Source of the DNA: Dictyophora rubrovolvata
Lineage: Eukaryota; Basidiomycota; Agaricomycetes; Phallales; Phallaceae
Assembly: GCA_029959195.1 (NCBI GenBank)
Contig: CP114123.1
Location: forward strand, 496,001 to 560,000
Direction: 5' to 3'
Length of the DNA stretch: 64,000 bases
The position numbers and the translations under genes are program-made. The notes beneath the pieces are model-generated. The model was not told the DNA's origin. It was given only the letters and a program-made list of their open reading frames with translations, and did no database searches. The stretch's first letter is position 1. The number at the start of each line of letters is the position of its first letter. Below, piece after piece: positions 45,180 to 56,863 of the stretch.

Positions 45180-45585
45180 TGTCAGGGTATGCTAGCGTCG
45201 TCCCCTTATTTTCCTCCGTTTATCTTCAGTTCTGGTTTATTTTATTCGTTTCCTTATTTCTCGTATTTTATCCCATCTCCTGCATTCCCCTTTCCTTCCG
45301 TATTCCCTTCTTTCCCTCCAACGGGCACTGAGTGCCTGCTCCCATCAGAGCCATGGCCTAGGCCCCAGCTAAAGGTCTGGGACCAGCGCATATTCGCGCC
45401 CAGTCTATGAACTGAAGGCTGCATATGGCCTTCGCTGTTTTTCATAGTATATAGTTAGTAGCCCTAGAGGAGGGATCCCTAAGTTTGTTCTCTTAGGATC
45501 CCCTCCCTCTAGATGAGTTAGTATTTTTCCAAAATACATTTTGCTTAGGATCCCCTCCCTCTAGTCTGAGTGAGTAGCCCTGACA
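45180..45585 (-). mobile_element. Solo LTR family E (E5), inverted
   Basis: 406 bp in the opposite orientation to E1, E3 and E4, with a clean 5-bp duplication ATGAG at 45175-45179 and 45586-45590. Inserted in segment K. Confidence 0.85.
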
Positions 45586-45681
45586 ATGAGGGGATAAAGG
45601 ATTATTGAAAGATGCTTTAGGTTCTTTGGGAATAGGATTTGCTGAGCGATAAAATCCTAAGACCAGTTGGTGATTACATGT

Positions 45682-46341
45682 TTATAAGATCCACCAACTA
45701 GGAATGTCAAGGACCATTATCACATATTCTAATCCAACTTGTGTTGTTAACCAAACATGATATGAATCTTGTAAGGCTGATGCTTGAGTAGAATAAACAT
45801 GTGTGACTGTAAACCATCTTAATTCTTGTTCAACATAAACTTCTCTTCCGAAGGCCATGAAGGGGTGTATAATATCTGAACTTCGACACTTATAGATATC
45901 TTGGGGAATCTCGGGCGAGTAAACGGGGAGGAGAGTCATGGGATCAAGTTCGAGGATTGGAGTAGGTGAGTAATAAGTGAATAAAGTTGTCTCAATATCC
46001 AGGTCGTGAGTGCAGGGACTATCATAAGTATAACAAAATAACGGAGGAATGACATCTTCTTCTGGGAATGGTTCTCGGGAAATAGAGGGAGAAGTAGGAT
46101 TTTTGAGGGAAAGAGAGGATGATAGACAAAATTTGAACATTTTATTATTTCTGGATGAAGGAATTTGGGTGGTTGGAAGTCGTTTATTCAGGAAGGGGAA
46201 TTTGAATGTTGTTATGTGCTGGAACATGCATACGAAGTCTGGCAAGGTTAGTGCGAGAGGTAAACGGTAGGCTTCAACTTGCTCTTGAGTTGCACCCTCA
46301 CTGTGCATGTCCATTAACTTCAAATTGCATGGTCGCAACAT
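45682..46341 (-). CDS. Segment K main open frame, unknown protein family
   Basis: A 219-residue open frame (MLRPCNLKLMDMHSEGATQE ... LDIPSWWIL). The C-terminal ~110 residues match the plus-strand frame at 57071-57448 at roughly half of positions: LELDPMTLLPVY / LSIDPETYLPKH, YKCRSSDIIHPFM / YSCRSSDLVHPGL, REVYVEQELRWF / EKVYVEEKLDWF, and WLTTQVGLEYVIMVLDIPSWW / WLATQDGFEFIFMILNVPSCW in shorter blocks. Conservation of charged and aromatic residues suggests past selection. No known domain is recognised. Lies in the J-K-J structure, so it is probably element-borne rather than a host gene. Confidence 0.45.
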   Translation of the reverse strand: MLRPCNLKLMDMHSEGATQEQVEAYRLPLALTLPDFVCMFQHITTFKFPFLNKRLPTTQIPSSRNNKMFKFCLSSSLSLKNPTSPSISREPFPEEDVIPPLFCYTYDSPCTHDLDIETTLFTYYSPTPILELDPMTLLPVYSPEIPQDIYKCRSSDIIHPFMAFGREVYVEQELRWFTVTHVYSTQASALQDSYHVWLTTQVGLEYVIMVLDIPSWWIL

Positions 46342-46507
46342 CTGATGTGTGGAGCACGTGGTTCAGACAACATGTTACGATGTCGGAAGACGTCATTGCG
46401 CAGGTGACGGGGAACGCATGGTACGACCACGTCACACGATGAATGCAAGAGTTTCGATGTCGTTCCAAATGTCGGAATAAAGGTTTAAGATTTTGAGATG
46501 AAACATC

Positions 46508-46528
46508 GGCAGCGTCTGCGACGCTGCC
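46508..46528. repeat. Perfect 9-bp stem / 3-nt loop inverted repeat (J2)
   Basis: GGCAGCGTC-TGC-GACGCTGCC, partner of the J1 hairpin at 41425-41445; the downstream CATGATGAAG aligns with CATGGTGAAG in J1. Confidence 0.75.
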
Positions 46529-46876
46529 CATGATGAAGCAAGAGGTTAAGAAGAAGAGAAGGTGTTTCAAAGAAGCTCAGTGTAACAAGTAACAAGGTGA
46601 AACTTCTATTGATATCAGAACAGAAAAGTAGATATATTAAATCAATCCTTTTATAGAAATGAAATGTGATGACAAATATGAAAAAGGATGATGTGGACAA
46701 GTTTGGAAATGGCAACTTCGGGAAGTTGCCCAATAGGAAACAAGCGGAGTTTTGGGAAGTTAAGCGAGGTTACGTACACACTAAGCAGGCGTAACAAATG
46801 TCTGCTTTAGGAAGAACAACCTAAATACCAAATGGGGAAGATTTTGGTGCATGACAGCGGGTCCTGGTGCTGATTT

Positions 46877-47865
46877 TGTATAAGGGAATCAACTCCTACA
46901 AGAGCCTGATATGTGCCGCTCAGGAGTACACAGAGAAAGAGGGAACCGGTGTCAACGTGTGTCAGATAGAGATGTGTAAATAAATGAGATAGTATAAGTA
47001 AAATAAAGATTTGAGGAATAGAGGATAGAAGTAGTTTGACACAGCGAACAATGAGATCATTCTTTGCAGCGAGTGAATATAACTAGAGGGGGGATAATAC
47101 CATAATATTTCGTATCTAAACTACTAGTTTTTATAGACATTTTCCTTGCATAAGCCCCAATAAACGGAGCTTTGATATCTATAATGAGAAAAGAAAACAA
47201 GAAAAAACACTTGGAAGAGAATGGAAGGAGAGAAAAGCATTGTGAAACAGAAAAGTTTAAAGGCGAAAAAGATTGTACTCAATGTCGATCATGATTGGAA
47301 TGAACACTGAGAAGGGTTTTGAAATAAAAAAAAGAAAAAAAAAATGAACACGAGTGCCAGAAACAAAGGTTTTTTATAACCAATTAGGCTACTATTTTTT
47401 TACTCGGGCGTTGAGTCATATGAGTGGTTAATAAAATCATGAACACAGGGACTGAGCATATATAGGGCTATAATCTTGCAATGCCAAGTTTATTCTAGTT
47501 TGGCCTACATCACGACGAGCAGTGCCGTCACTTCTGGTTTCTAGGCACTGGTCTAAACGTGTCATTGAAATTAGCTGTTGAATTTGTGCCATCTCCGTGT
47601 AACTCGTTCCGGCCCTCAACAAGCCTCGGCCCTCCCCTTATTAGTTAATCATTCTTATCCAATTCCCCTTACTTAACTTTCCATTCCTTTCTCCGTCTTT
47701 CTTTTCTTTATTACTTAATCATTGGGTCTCAAAAGATATATAAAGCAAGTGTTTTTGTATCTAGTTCCAGCAGTTTTCAATTAACGAGACTTTCATACAC
47801 TCTGTTTATTGAACGTCTTTGTATATTTTGAAAGCTTGTGTAGTCTACATCACAAAGACTTCACA
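46877..47865 (+). repeat. Left LTR of the Gypsy element, with H2 inside
   Basis: TGTA..TTCACA; about 270 bp of LTR plus the 715-bp H2 solo LTR and its duplication. A TATA-like AGATATATAAAG lies in the U3 region. Confidence 0.8.
46907..47621 (+). mobile_element. Solo LTR family H (H2)
   Basis: 715 bp, TGATATGTG..CCTCAACA, 4-bp duplication AGCC at 46903-46906 and 47622-47625. Inserted into the left LTR of the Gypsy element; the right LTR of that element shows the empty site. Confidence 0.85.
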
Positions 47866-50800
47866 TTTTTTTGAGTGAGCACCTCATTTATTCATATCAA
47901 ACCTAACTACACGCAGCAACCGGCTTGATCAACCGCAAGCTGTCGTTGACCCCCCACAACAAACCTACTCTCAACAACATCGACATGTCAGCTTTAATCG
48001 AGCCCATAGGCCCTTCAGTAACTTCAACTGAACCTTGGATGACCATGGATGAAGGAAGAGCTAGCAGAGGTAAGTACATTCTTACCCCAGCTGTCTGGGA
48101 GAAGTTGGGTGATCCCGCAGTCGAGGGATACTCAATGTCCCTTGACGAGACCACTATTAGTGAAGACAGGCAGCTCCATAGAGGAGCACTGCCCATAGAG
48201 GCTATTCAGAGCCAGTCAACCCAGTCTGAGTTTGCTACTGGGGAGAAGATACCCGCAATGAGTACCCCCGTTGAGCCGCAGCTTTCAAAAGCTGCAGAAA
48301 CTGTTAGTAGTATTACAGATAATATAAAACATACCATATCCCAAGCTTATAATCAATCCCTCGAGAATGAAAGAAATGAGCTAGAAAAGGAACTAGAAAG
48401 AGAATGTCAGATTTCTAAATTACAAAACACTATCGTCAACAATCTTGATGAATTACTCACCCCTAAAGGTACGGGGCGGCCCTCATCACCTGTGAAGGAG
48501 CCAGCCCGGAATAAGCATAAATCTACCTGGTACAGTGACAGCGAGGAAGAGATACGCCAACACAAAGAAAATCAATTAAAAATTAATAAAAATAATTCAA
48601 ATGAGATTACTCACTTAATTGACGACACAAATGAGTCTATACCCCTGAATACTGAAGAAATTGGCCGCATCAGTGAGGAACCAATTAAATCTAATAAACC
48701 AACTGATAAGGCAAAATCAAAAAAACTAAGGAATCTAAGATTAATAAAGAGGCTAAGGAACAGAAAGGAAAAAAAGATCCCAAATACAAAATAAATTCTC
48801 GATTTTCTCAAGACCATTCTCAAGTTCTGGAGGGCGGGTATTTTGCTAAGAAAACGGAGAAAGATAGTTCTCCCTCTGAGTCATCATCCAGTTCCTCGGA
48901 CTTGTCCAGTTCATCGTCAGATGATAGTGAGAAAAGTGATCCAAGTGACCCCTCAAGCTCAGATGATTCCAGTGATAATGAATTGGATGATAAAAAGAGC
49001 AAAGATGAGGCAAAAAAGATCAGAAAAATACTATCAACAATGAAAGTAAAAAACCCACCGACTTATGATGGAATGGCAAATTTAGATGTCCTTGATCAGT
49101 GGATTTATGCTGTCCATTTATGGAAACGACTTATCAGACTGTCAGATAAATGGGTTGTTAAGCTCTTAGTAAATTTTTTAGCAGGGAAAGCAAATGTTTT
49201 CTATATGAAACACATTGCTATGAAACCAAAGAAATGGACTTTGCGTACCATTTTTCAGGCCTTGTTTGATTATTGCTTCCCGCCGGACTACAAACTCCAG
49301 CTGCGCCGACGATTAATGAGTGCCACTCAGGGCAGAAGGCCGTTTCGGGATTTTGCTAGAGATACTGAATTATTAGCTAAACATTTCACCAACATTACAA
49401 AAAGACAATTAGTACAAATAATATGGGATGGTGCCCAGCAGTATATTCGAATTCAATGGGTCCAGAATGGACACACCCCTGATAGTACGCGCTTACAAAA
49501 ATTAATTGACCATGGAGTCAATTATGAAGTAGCAGAGACTTTGAGCCGAAAAGAATTTGAGTTATGAAGAGCTAAGAGAGCCCTAGATCAATCACACAAT
49601 TCTATTGAGAATCACAAACCGAGTACCTCATTTGGAGGGTGGAATAAAGTTTCCGAGACCACTGTAATTCTGGCACCTAAATTGAACAACGATAAGCTAT
49701 TGTCACAAAACCCAGAACGAAAGTGACTTACCAAACAAGAGCTAAATGAACTTCATGTACAAGGAAAATGTTTTGTGTGTAAGCAGGAAGGGCATAATGC
49801 TCGGAATTGCCCAATACGGCATACAACACGTGCACCAAAAATTCAAGCAAGCTCTGTACATTTAAAGGAATTAGACAAATTAGCCTTGAACATGGCAAAC
49901 ATACCTGTACATGTGATGACTATCATGGATGAACCGAATGAAGCTCTACCAGTAATGGTGACTACCCCAAAAACAAAGAAAAAGTCTAATGGAAATGATG
50001 CTCATCAACCAATAGAGCGAACAGCAATGAAAGTGAAAGACTTTACCAGAAAGGTTCCAAATCTGATTATAGTTGAAGTCTTCATAAATGGCAAAGCGGC
50101 ACGCACTTTAATAGACACTGGATCACTAGCTGATTTCATGTCAACAATATTAGCAGAACAATTAAAGGTGACAACGGACTTACATGCTAAACCTTTGACG
50201 TTGCAAATGGCAGTTCAAGGTTCTAGATCGAAAATTAATAGCAGTACACTAGTAAATTTCAATTATCAGGACATACAGTCTATGCACTGCTTTGATATTG
50301 TTAATTTAGATGGCTATGACATCATCCTTGGAACACCATTTATTTTTCAACACAAAATGTTAATCAGTCTTAACCCTACTTGTGTCTTGATGGGGAGCAT
50401 GGAACCAGACAGTCTCCAAGGTGAATTGGTAACAACCATCAAGGCTGCAATGGCTGACATTCTTCAAATTGAAATTGATAAGCTACGACAACAATTGCAG
50501 GAGGAAGCAGCTGACCTTTGCAAAAAAGCGGAAGATACTCCTTTACTGCCATTGCAGGAAATAAATCACAGCATTCCCATCATCAATGAAACTAAGTTGT
50601 ATTCATGGCGATCAAGTCATTGCCCAGAGGCACTGAGACAAGTCTGGCAGAAAAAGAAGAATGCTTATCTACAAAGCAGCAGATGGCATCTTGCAACTGG
50701 GACAAATGCTTTGCCACTATTAATCCTACCAAAACTGGTACAACCTGATGGTGAACCAGGAATAAGAACCGTTGTTGATAAAAGAGAGCAAAATGCCAAT

Positions 50801-51251
50801 ACTTACAAGTTAAGAACACCACTGCTAGACATATCCGTCATATTCTGGAATGTATTGCGACATCCATACCAAAGCCTTATTGATGGGAAGGATGCATATG
50901 AGCAAATTCGTGTTAATCCAGAACATGTCAAACGGACCTTGTTTATCATACCAGACAGTACAATGGAAAGCCTTGTATTACAACAGGGTGACTGCAATGG
51001 GCCTGCGACCTATCAAACCTTTATGAATCACATATTCGTACCATACATTGGTGTTTTCATGGATGTATACCTAGACAATATTGTTATTTATTCTGATAGC
51101 ATATTAGACCATGTAGGGCACATACAGATTATTTTCAATATCCTCTGCTGAGAGAAATTATTTCTTTCACCTACAAAAATGAAGTTCTTTCAATCTGAAT
51201 TGAAATTATTGGGCCACATTATCAATGGTGATGGCATACGAATGGATCCAC

Positions 51252-52114
51252 TGTTAAGTACCGATTCTCAGGTATCGGCAATGAATGTATAAACATTAAT
51301 AATTGTATTTAATGATAATACAAACATCACCGTAATGTCATAGAGCACGGTCTCAACCTGAGTGGGTTGTACCACGACAGTCCTCTGGACATTGGCTCTA
51401 CTTGTCTTGACATTGTTCGGGATCTTCAAGTTGTTGGAGAATATTGTTGAGCCGAAGCTCTAAGAAGTCTAAAACGATCTGGAAGAATAGATCGTCGACT
51501 AGAAAGCAGAAGAACAAGAGATGGAAGAAGTAGCAGATCCAATGCCGGAATGGCATTGTCGCTACAGACGGTTTGGATTTAAAGCGTTTGGAAATGACGG
51601 AAGTGCTATTGAGAAATGAAGACTATATTGAGATATTGAACTAGGTTCGATATTAAGTCTGAAGAGAAGTCTAGCTACGAAGTATAGAAGGCTTTATATA
51701 CAAGTACACTAGAGGTTTGGATCTCAGTTTGAAATAGATAATGAACTTGAGAACATATATATGTCATAACATTTCGTGAGTATCATGAGTGTATGCAGGG
51801 TCGGTTTGCCATGTGACAAACATGAGGCAACAAGAACAAAGGGAAAACACATACAAGGACCTACAACTGTCATAGATGATCTCATGCACGGTTTGGAACT
51901 AGAATATAGACCAAAGGTCTATCCACGGCTTACTGTAAGTCCTAGGAAGATGACGGTGTCCAGGACTTTGTGAAAATGGCGATGAAGTCTGATAAGACTT
52001 CCAGTCGTAGCGTCTGCAAAGCGATTGTGATAAGATAACGTTTAAGTATGATAAGATAAGGGAATATAATAAGGAATCTGTATCACTAGTGATGTCATGA
52101 ATCAGATCATGACA
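51252..52114 (+). mobile_element. Solo LTR family L (L2)
   Basis: 863 bp, TGTTAAGTACCG..GATCATGACA, with a clean 5-bp duplication TCCAC at 51247-51251 and 52115-52119. Inserted in the reverse transcriptase region of the Gypsy element. Contains a TATA-like TTTATATACA. Partner of fragment L1. Confidence 0.85.
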
Positions 52115-54907
52115 TCCACATAAGGTTGATGGTATAGAAAAATGGAAAATGCCAACAAATAAAGAGTTACTACTATAATTTTTAGGATCAGTAGGATACT
52201 TAGCCGATAATTGCGATAGAATCCGCATACCTATGGCTATATTATCCAAGCATTCAGGAGCCAACAGTATCTGGTGTTGGGGACCAACTGAGCAACATGC
52301 CTTTGAAGAGGTCAAAGAAATCATAACTAAACATCGGAAGCAACATCAGGTGGCATTAGACTACTCACCTAATGCTGAAAGTATTAACCTCATCACCGAC
52401 GGTTGCTTAACAGGAGCTAGTGGTGTCTTAACACAGGGAAACGACTTAAAGATAGCCAAAGTTGTTAGCTTCTGGTCAGGAAAATTCAATAGTGCACAAC
52501 AGAACTACCCTGTTCATGAATAAGAACTACTTGCCATAGTCAAGTCGTTAAAGAAATTCTGTCCACAATTACTCGGGACTAAATTTCGTATATGCACATA
52601 CCATAAAGCATTAGAACATTTAATGACGCAAAAACACCTGTCACCTTGTCAGCACCAATGGATAGACACTTTGAATGAATTTGATTTCAAAATCCACTAC
52701 ATACCTGGTGAAACCAATGTCCTTGCTGATGCATTATCTCGAATTTACAGCAATGAACCCGCAGGAACTGTAAGAGCTCCTAGTGAATATATTGAGGATG
52801 ACAATGGCTCCACACCTGAAAAGGACTTTGAACTGACCCTAAAAGCATTGCTTTCCAGTTTCCAAACCTTATCAGTACCGGTCTATACAGGTACAACAGA
52901 ATTGGCTGATTCACCTGTACTACGTCATTCAACACGGCTTGCAAACAAACATGCTCGCGCAACTCAATGACAAAGTCCTCCGCTACCAACCCACCGACGA
53001 AAACGTGGGGAGCCTATGCCTGATCTTATTGATCTTGAAGATGAACACTCTTGGGAACTCCCTGACAGAGAGATCAACGACAAACACACATGTGAAATTC
53101 ATTCTTTCATTGAGAACACAGGTGATATAATGTGAGCACCTTTGCTAACAGACATAATTGCAGAAAGTGAACCAGGATTTAATATTCCAATGATCTTGAA
53201 AGGACGATATATTGAGGATGAATTCTTTAAACATATCATACAAAATCCTAAACACCATAAAGACTTTACTATAGGAAATGGCTTAGTATTTCTAACAACA
53301 ACTGAACATAAGCGATTAGCCATACCTAACATAAAGTATAATGACCGAAGTGTCCGCAAAATAATCATCACACATGCACACTCAATCTTGGCACATTTGG
53401 GACCACGCAAGACTTTAACATACCTACGAGAGAATGTCTGGTGGCCTAAGATGATCGATGATATTAAAAAATACTGTACGACCTGTCATATATGTGCCAC
53501 AAGTAAATCTCCAACACAGCAACCAATGGGACTTCTGCGTACCTTAGAAGTACCTAAACGGCCATGGCAAAGTATTGGCATTGACTTTGTGAGGCTGTTG
53601 CCCACATTGCGAAACTGACATGGAGAATTTGACCAGATCTGTGTCATAATTGATCATTTGACGTCAATGGTTCACTTAGTTCTGACCAAAATTACATACA
53701 CTGCAAAACATATGGCTGAAGTCATATTTGATGTCATCTATAAACAACATGGATTACCGGAAAAAATAATAAGTGATAGAGACTCACTTTTCACAAGTAC
53801 TTTTTGGTGCAAACTCCATAAATTATTGGGAACAGAGCTACACTTGTCCTCTGCTTATCATCCTCAAATGGATGGTGCAACAGAAAGAGCAAACAGGACC
53901 ATGACACAAATGCTCCGACAATGTATCACACTGGACCAGAAAAACTGGGTGACCAAATTGCCTGCAATTGAATATGCTATGAATTGCGCAACATCAGAAA
54001 CTACGGGCTTCTCACCTTTTTTCTTGAATTATGGATGCATGCCGTGACCATTAATTTGGAACACAGATTCGGAATATCCAGGAGTTTTAGAATTTGCCGA
54101 GAAAATGAAAAACATGATCATGCATGCACATGATCAAATAATAGAGGTTCGGGTAAAGCAAATGACACAGACAAACAAATACTGCCGAGGAGCAAACCTA
54201 GAAACAGGTGATTTAGTTTATCTGTCTACAAAAAATTTAAAACTACCAAAAAATAAGGCCAGAAAATTAATACCTAAGTACATCAGGCCGTTTCCAATAA
54301 TGAAAACTATTGAACCGGAGTGGCATACAAATTGGAATTATCAGATGATCTAAAAAAGCGTGGTATTCATTCTGTTTTTCACGCTTCACTTTTAAAAATA
54401 CACATACCTAATGACAATTGACACTTCCCAGGATGACAACTTAAGCAAATCCCTGGGTTTGGTGGAAAACCAGAAGAATAGGCTGTGGACCGAATTCTCT
54501 CTCATTCTGGAAAAGGTGACGATGCGCTTTTCGAGGTATTGTGGAGTTCTGGGGATATAACTTGGTTACCGATCGGTGAAGTAAAACACTTACAGGCACT
54601 TACCGCATATTGTGAAGCAATGGGCATAAAATCTATAGGTAAATTACCAAGTGGTAAGGCACAAGGGCTGAAAACAACCCTTCCAATTGAAACTTCACTC
54701 CTTGACAGAAAAACTGTGGAAGATAAATATAGAAAAAGTTTCACCACCCAACACAAATATTTAAAGAGCAAGGCCAGAGATGCGTACTTTGCAACAAAAA
54801 CCCCAAATTCTTCTACTAACTCTCTTGCTCACCCCCCTCTCAGATCACTATCGATGTCCTTACAATAATACAATGCAGGCTTTCTGGGAAGCTTCTTAGG
54901 ATGCGTC

Positions 54908-55594
54908 ATGGATACAGTTATCGATAAAACCACGGACACCTTTCAGAAGGGACGGCAGACAGAGCTTGCAGAGGCCAGAGAGCATATTGCCAACTATAAA
55001 AAGCATAACAAGGAGCGAAAGGAGAAATGGCTGGCAGAATCCAAGGAACATGCCGCAAAGGGCTTACCACCCAAATCTCACAACTGTTCCAAAACCTGTC
55101 GCGCCAACGATCATTCTGTGACTCCATTGGAGAAGAGCATCATGTCTTCTTCCGCTTCTATGACTAGAACCTCCAAAGCGACCAATGTCTCCATTAAGGC
55201 TTCTGCTGCGCCCATCACCCCTTCCCTCACATCTGCTATCACTTCTGATACCAATGCATCCCTCGCATCCCCTTTTTCCATACCCAACCACGCCACACAC
55301 AATCTCATGAATAACGAATTCTTAGCCCAGCTTCTCATGCCCACTCAATCTACTACCAATAATGGCACAAAAGCAATGGGTACAGGGATAAATGAGATGT
55401 CAAACAATGGCGACATATTGGATGTGGGATTACTCGGTTTGGACGAAATGTCGGATGTTGATATAGACATGGAATTGGCAGACATGACAACTGGTGACCT
55501 CATCGGCCACGCGAATGTCAAACCCAGCAACAACGCTGGACTTAATGTCGAGGACTTGGAGGAAGTACTTGCAGAAACAGCTGGGCTGAACTGA
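54908..55594 (+). CDS. Extra 3' open frame of the Gypsy element
   Basis: A 228-residue open frame between the chromodomain-like stretch and the right LTR. It starts MDTVIDKTTDTFQKGRQTEL with a basic, coiled-coil-like HIANYKKHNKERKEK part, continues Ser/Thr-rich, and ends acidic (DVDIDMELADM, LEEVLAETAGLN). No membrane segment, so it is not envelope-like. It may be the tail of the polyprotein or a separate small gene. Unknown function; a fossil. Confidence 0.4.
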   Translation: MDTVIDKTTDTFQKGRQTELAEAREHIANYKKHNKERKEKWLAESKEHAAKGLPPKSHNCSKTCRANDHSVTPLEKSIMSSSASMTRTSKATNVSIKASAAPITPSLTSAITSDTNASLASPFSIPNHATHNLMNNEFLAQLLMPTQSTTNNGTKAMGTGINEMSNNGDILDVGLLGLDEMSDVDIDMELADMTTGDLIGHANVKPSNNAGLNVEDLEEVLAETAGLN

Positions 55595-55624
55595 AGCGCC
55601 GGTAAACCAACACTAGAGGGCGAG

Positions 55625-55892
55625 TGTAAGGGAATCGACTCCTACAAGAGCCTTGGCCCTCCCCTTATTAGTTAATCATTCTTATCCAATTCTCCTTACT
55701 TAACTTTTCATTCCTTTCTCTGTCTTTCTTTTCTTTATTACTTAATCATTGAGTCTCAAAAGATATATAAAGCCAGTGTTTTTGTATCTAGTTCCAGCAG
55801 TTTTCAATTAACAAGACTTTCATACACTCTGTTTATTGAACGTCTTTGTCTATTTTAAAAGCTTGTGTAGTCTACATCATGAAGACTTCACA
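55625..55892 (+). repeat. Right LTR of the Gypsy element
   Basis: TGTAAGGGAATC..GACTTCACA, 268 bp, intact relative to the left LTR; shows the empty site of H2. Confidence 0.85.
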
Positions 55893-56310
55893 TTTTGTAC
55901 AAAAAGGGTAAGGGAATAAAATATGATAGAGTGGTGAGGGAGTGCATGTATTGATATTGAATCAACAACAAATATAACAACAATAACTATAATGATTCTA
56001 AGATCTTGTGTGCATGAGGGGGAGACAATATATGTAGATTCACAATAAAATGGTTTGATAATATGCCATCAATAATACAGCGATAAGTAAACTGTTTAAA
56101 GTTAGTAAGGCTTCAACAACAATATGAATTGTTAAGTTTATACTCCGAGGCCTCACTCAGAGTAATCCAAAGTAATAGATGTGAGTGTAGAAATAGACTA
56201 GAGACGAAACCTTGACTTGAACTTGACTTAAACTGAACTAAAACTTGAGACAACCATTCCAGTAGATTGCTACTGTTACACGTATTTACATGCAGTATTT
56301 ATACTGTTCA

Positions 56311-56863
56311 GAACAAAAGAAATATTTTTAGAATTTTTAGGAGGTTTAATAATAAGCAATTGTAAACTATTTTCATGAAACAATAAAAGAAAAAGAAAGA
56401 AAGAAAAAGAGAGGAAGGGTTACAATTAGAGAGAAGAACAATAAGCGATAAGGATTTTTTAGGGAGGAAATAGAAGTATAACAAACACAAACAGTCCCAA
56501 TTTGGAAGAAAAATAATACTCTTCTTTTTACCATTTTTGCACCATACTGCCACAGTGATGATTCCTCCATTTTCCTAATCTCTTACTCTTCTCTTCTTTA
56601 TGAGTCTTACATCCTCTTCTTCCATTAGTCGAAGTCATCTAGTCATTGGCAAGTAAAATGTTACTAAATTAGTTGCCTCATAGTAAGGGGATGGAGTTAG
56701 GGGATTGGGAGGATTAGAGTAGAAACTGAGAGGGTATGGGAATATGTCTAAAGGGGCATCAAGAAAAAGGACTTGTCTGGCTAAAAGTACAGATTGTTGG
56801 AAGATGAGTCACTGTTACGTACCAAAATCTTCCTAATTAGGACAAGCTCCAATTTTTGATTCA
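56311..56863. other. Unclassified repeat-island DNA
   Basis: A+T-rich spacer between J2 and the K-like frame; no feature seen. Confidence 0.3.

Larger units (their letters stand above)
42382..46507 (-). mobile_element. Segment K, internal part of an unclassified element
   Basis: Lies between the two J repeats and is interrupted by solo LTRs E4 and E5. Minus-strand open frames at about 45682-46341, 44741-45043, 44389-44574 and 44067-44267 show coding-like composition but no reverse transcriptase, integrase or transposase motif. Possibly a large retrotransposon derivative, or another element class. Treated as a broken fossil. Confidence 0.4.
46877..55892 (+). mobile_element. Ty3/Gypsy chromovirus-like retrotransposon (fossil)
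   Basis: A full-length element with direct LTRs (46877-47865 including a foreign insertion, and 55625-55892; ~268 bp each without it). Parts in order on the plus strand: gag-like region (about 47.9-49.6 kb) with an acidic, Ser-rich linker; CCHC knuckle near 49.78-49.82 kb; aspartic protease with DTGS near 50.1 kb; reverse transcriptase (about 50.6-51.2 kb and beyond, YLDN core); RNase H (about 52.4-52.9 kb, SDxA-like TDG motif and YPVHE); integrase with HHCC zinc finger and DDE core (about 53.3-54.05 kb); a chromodomain-like stretch (about 54.48-54.63 kb, FEVLWSS..WLP). Two solo LTRs have inserted: H2 in the left LTR and L2 in the reverse transcriptase region. The coding region is broken at several places, so it is not autonomous. 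LTRs are about 95% alike, mostly transitions, suggesting a moderately old insertion. Confidence 0.88.
46517..56310. mobile_element. Direct repeat J, copy 2, split by the Gypsy element
   Basis: 46517-46876 and 55893-56310 together align with J1. The Gypsy element (46877-55892) sits between the two parts, joining at GGTGCTGATTT / TTTTGTAC. Confidence 0.55.

Noticed and set aside
38694-45585. Family E copies as MITEs (DNA transposons) because of 8-bp TGTCAGGG/CCCTGACA ends
   Set aside because: TG..CA ends with 5-bp duplications (E4, E5) fit LTRs better. A DNA transposon cannot be fully excluded, since no internal region is present.
42382-46507. Segment K frames as ordinary host genes
   Set aside because: They lie between the J direct repeats in a repeat island, are related to a second frame beyond J copy 2, and lack normal exon structure.
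54908-55594. Envelope gene in the Gypsy element
   Set aside because: No signal peptide, membrane segment or glycosylation pattern typical of envelope proteins.
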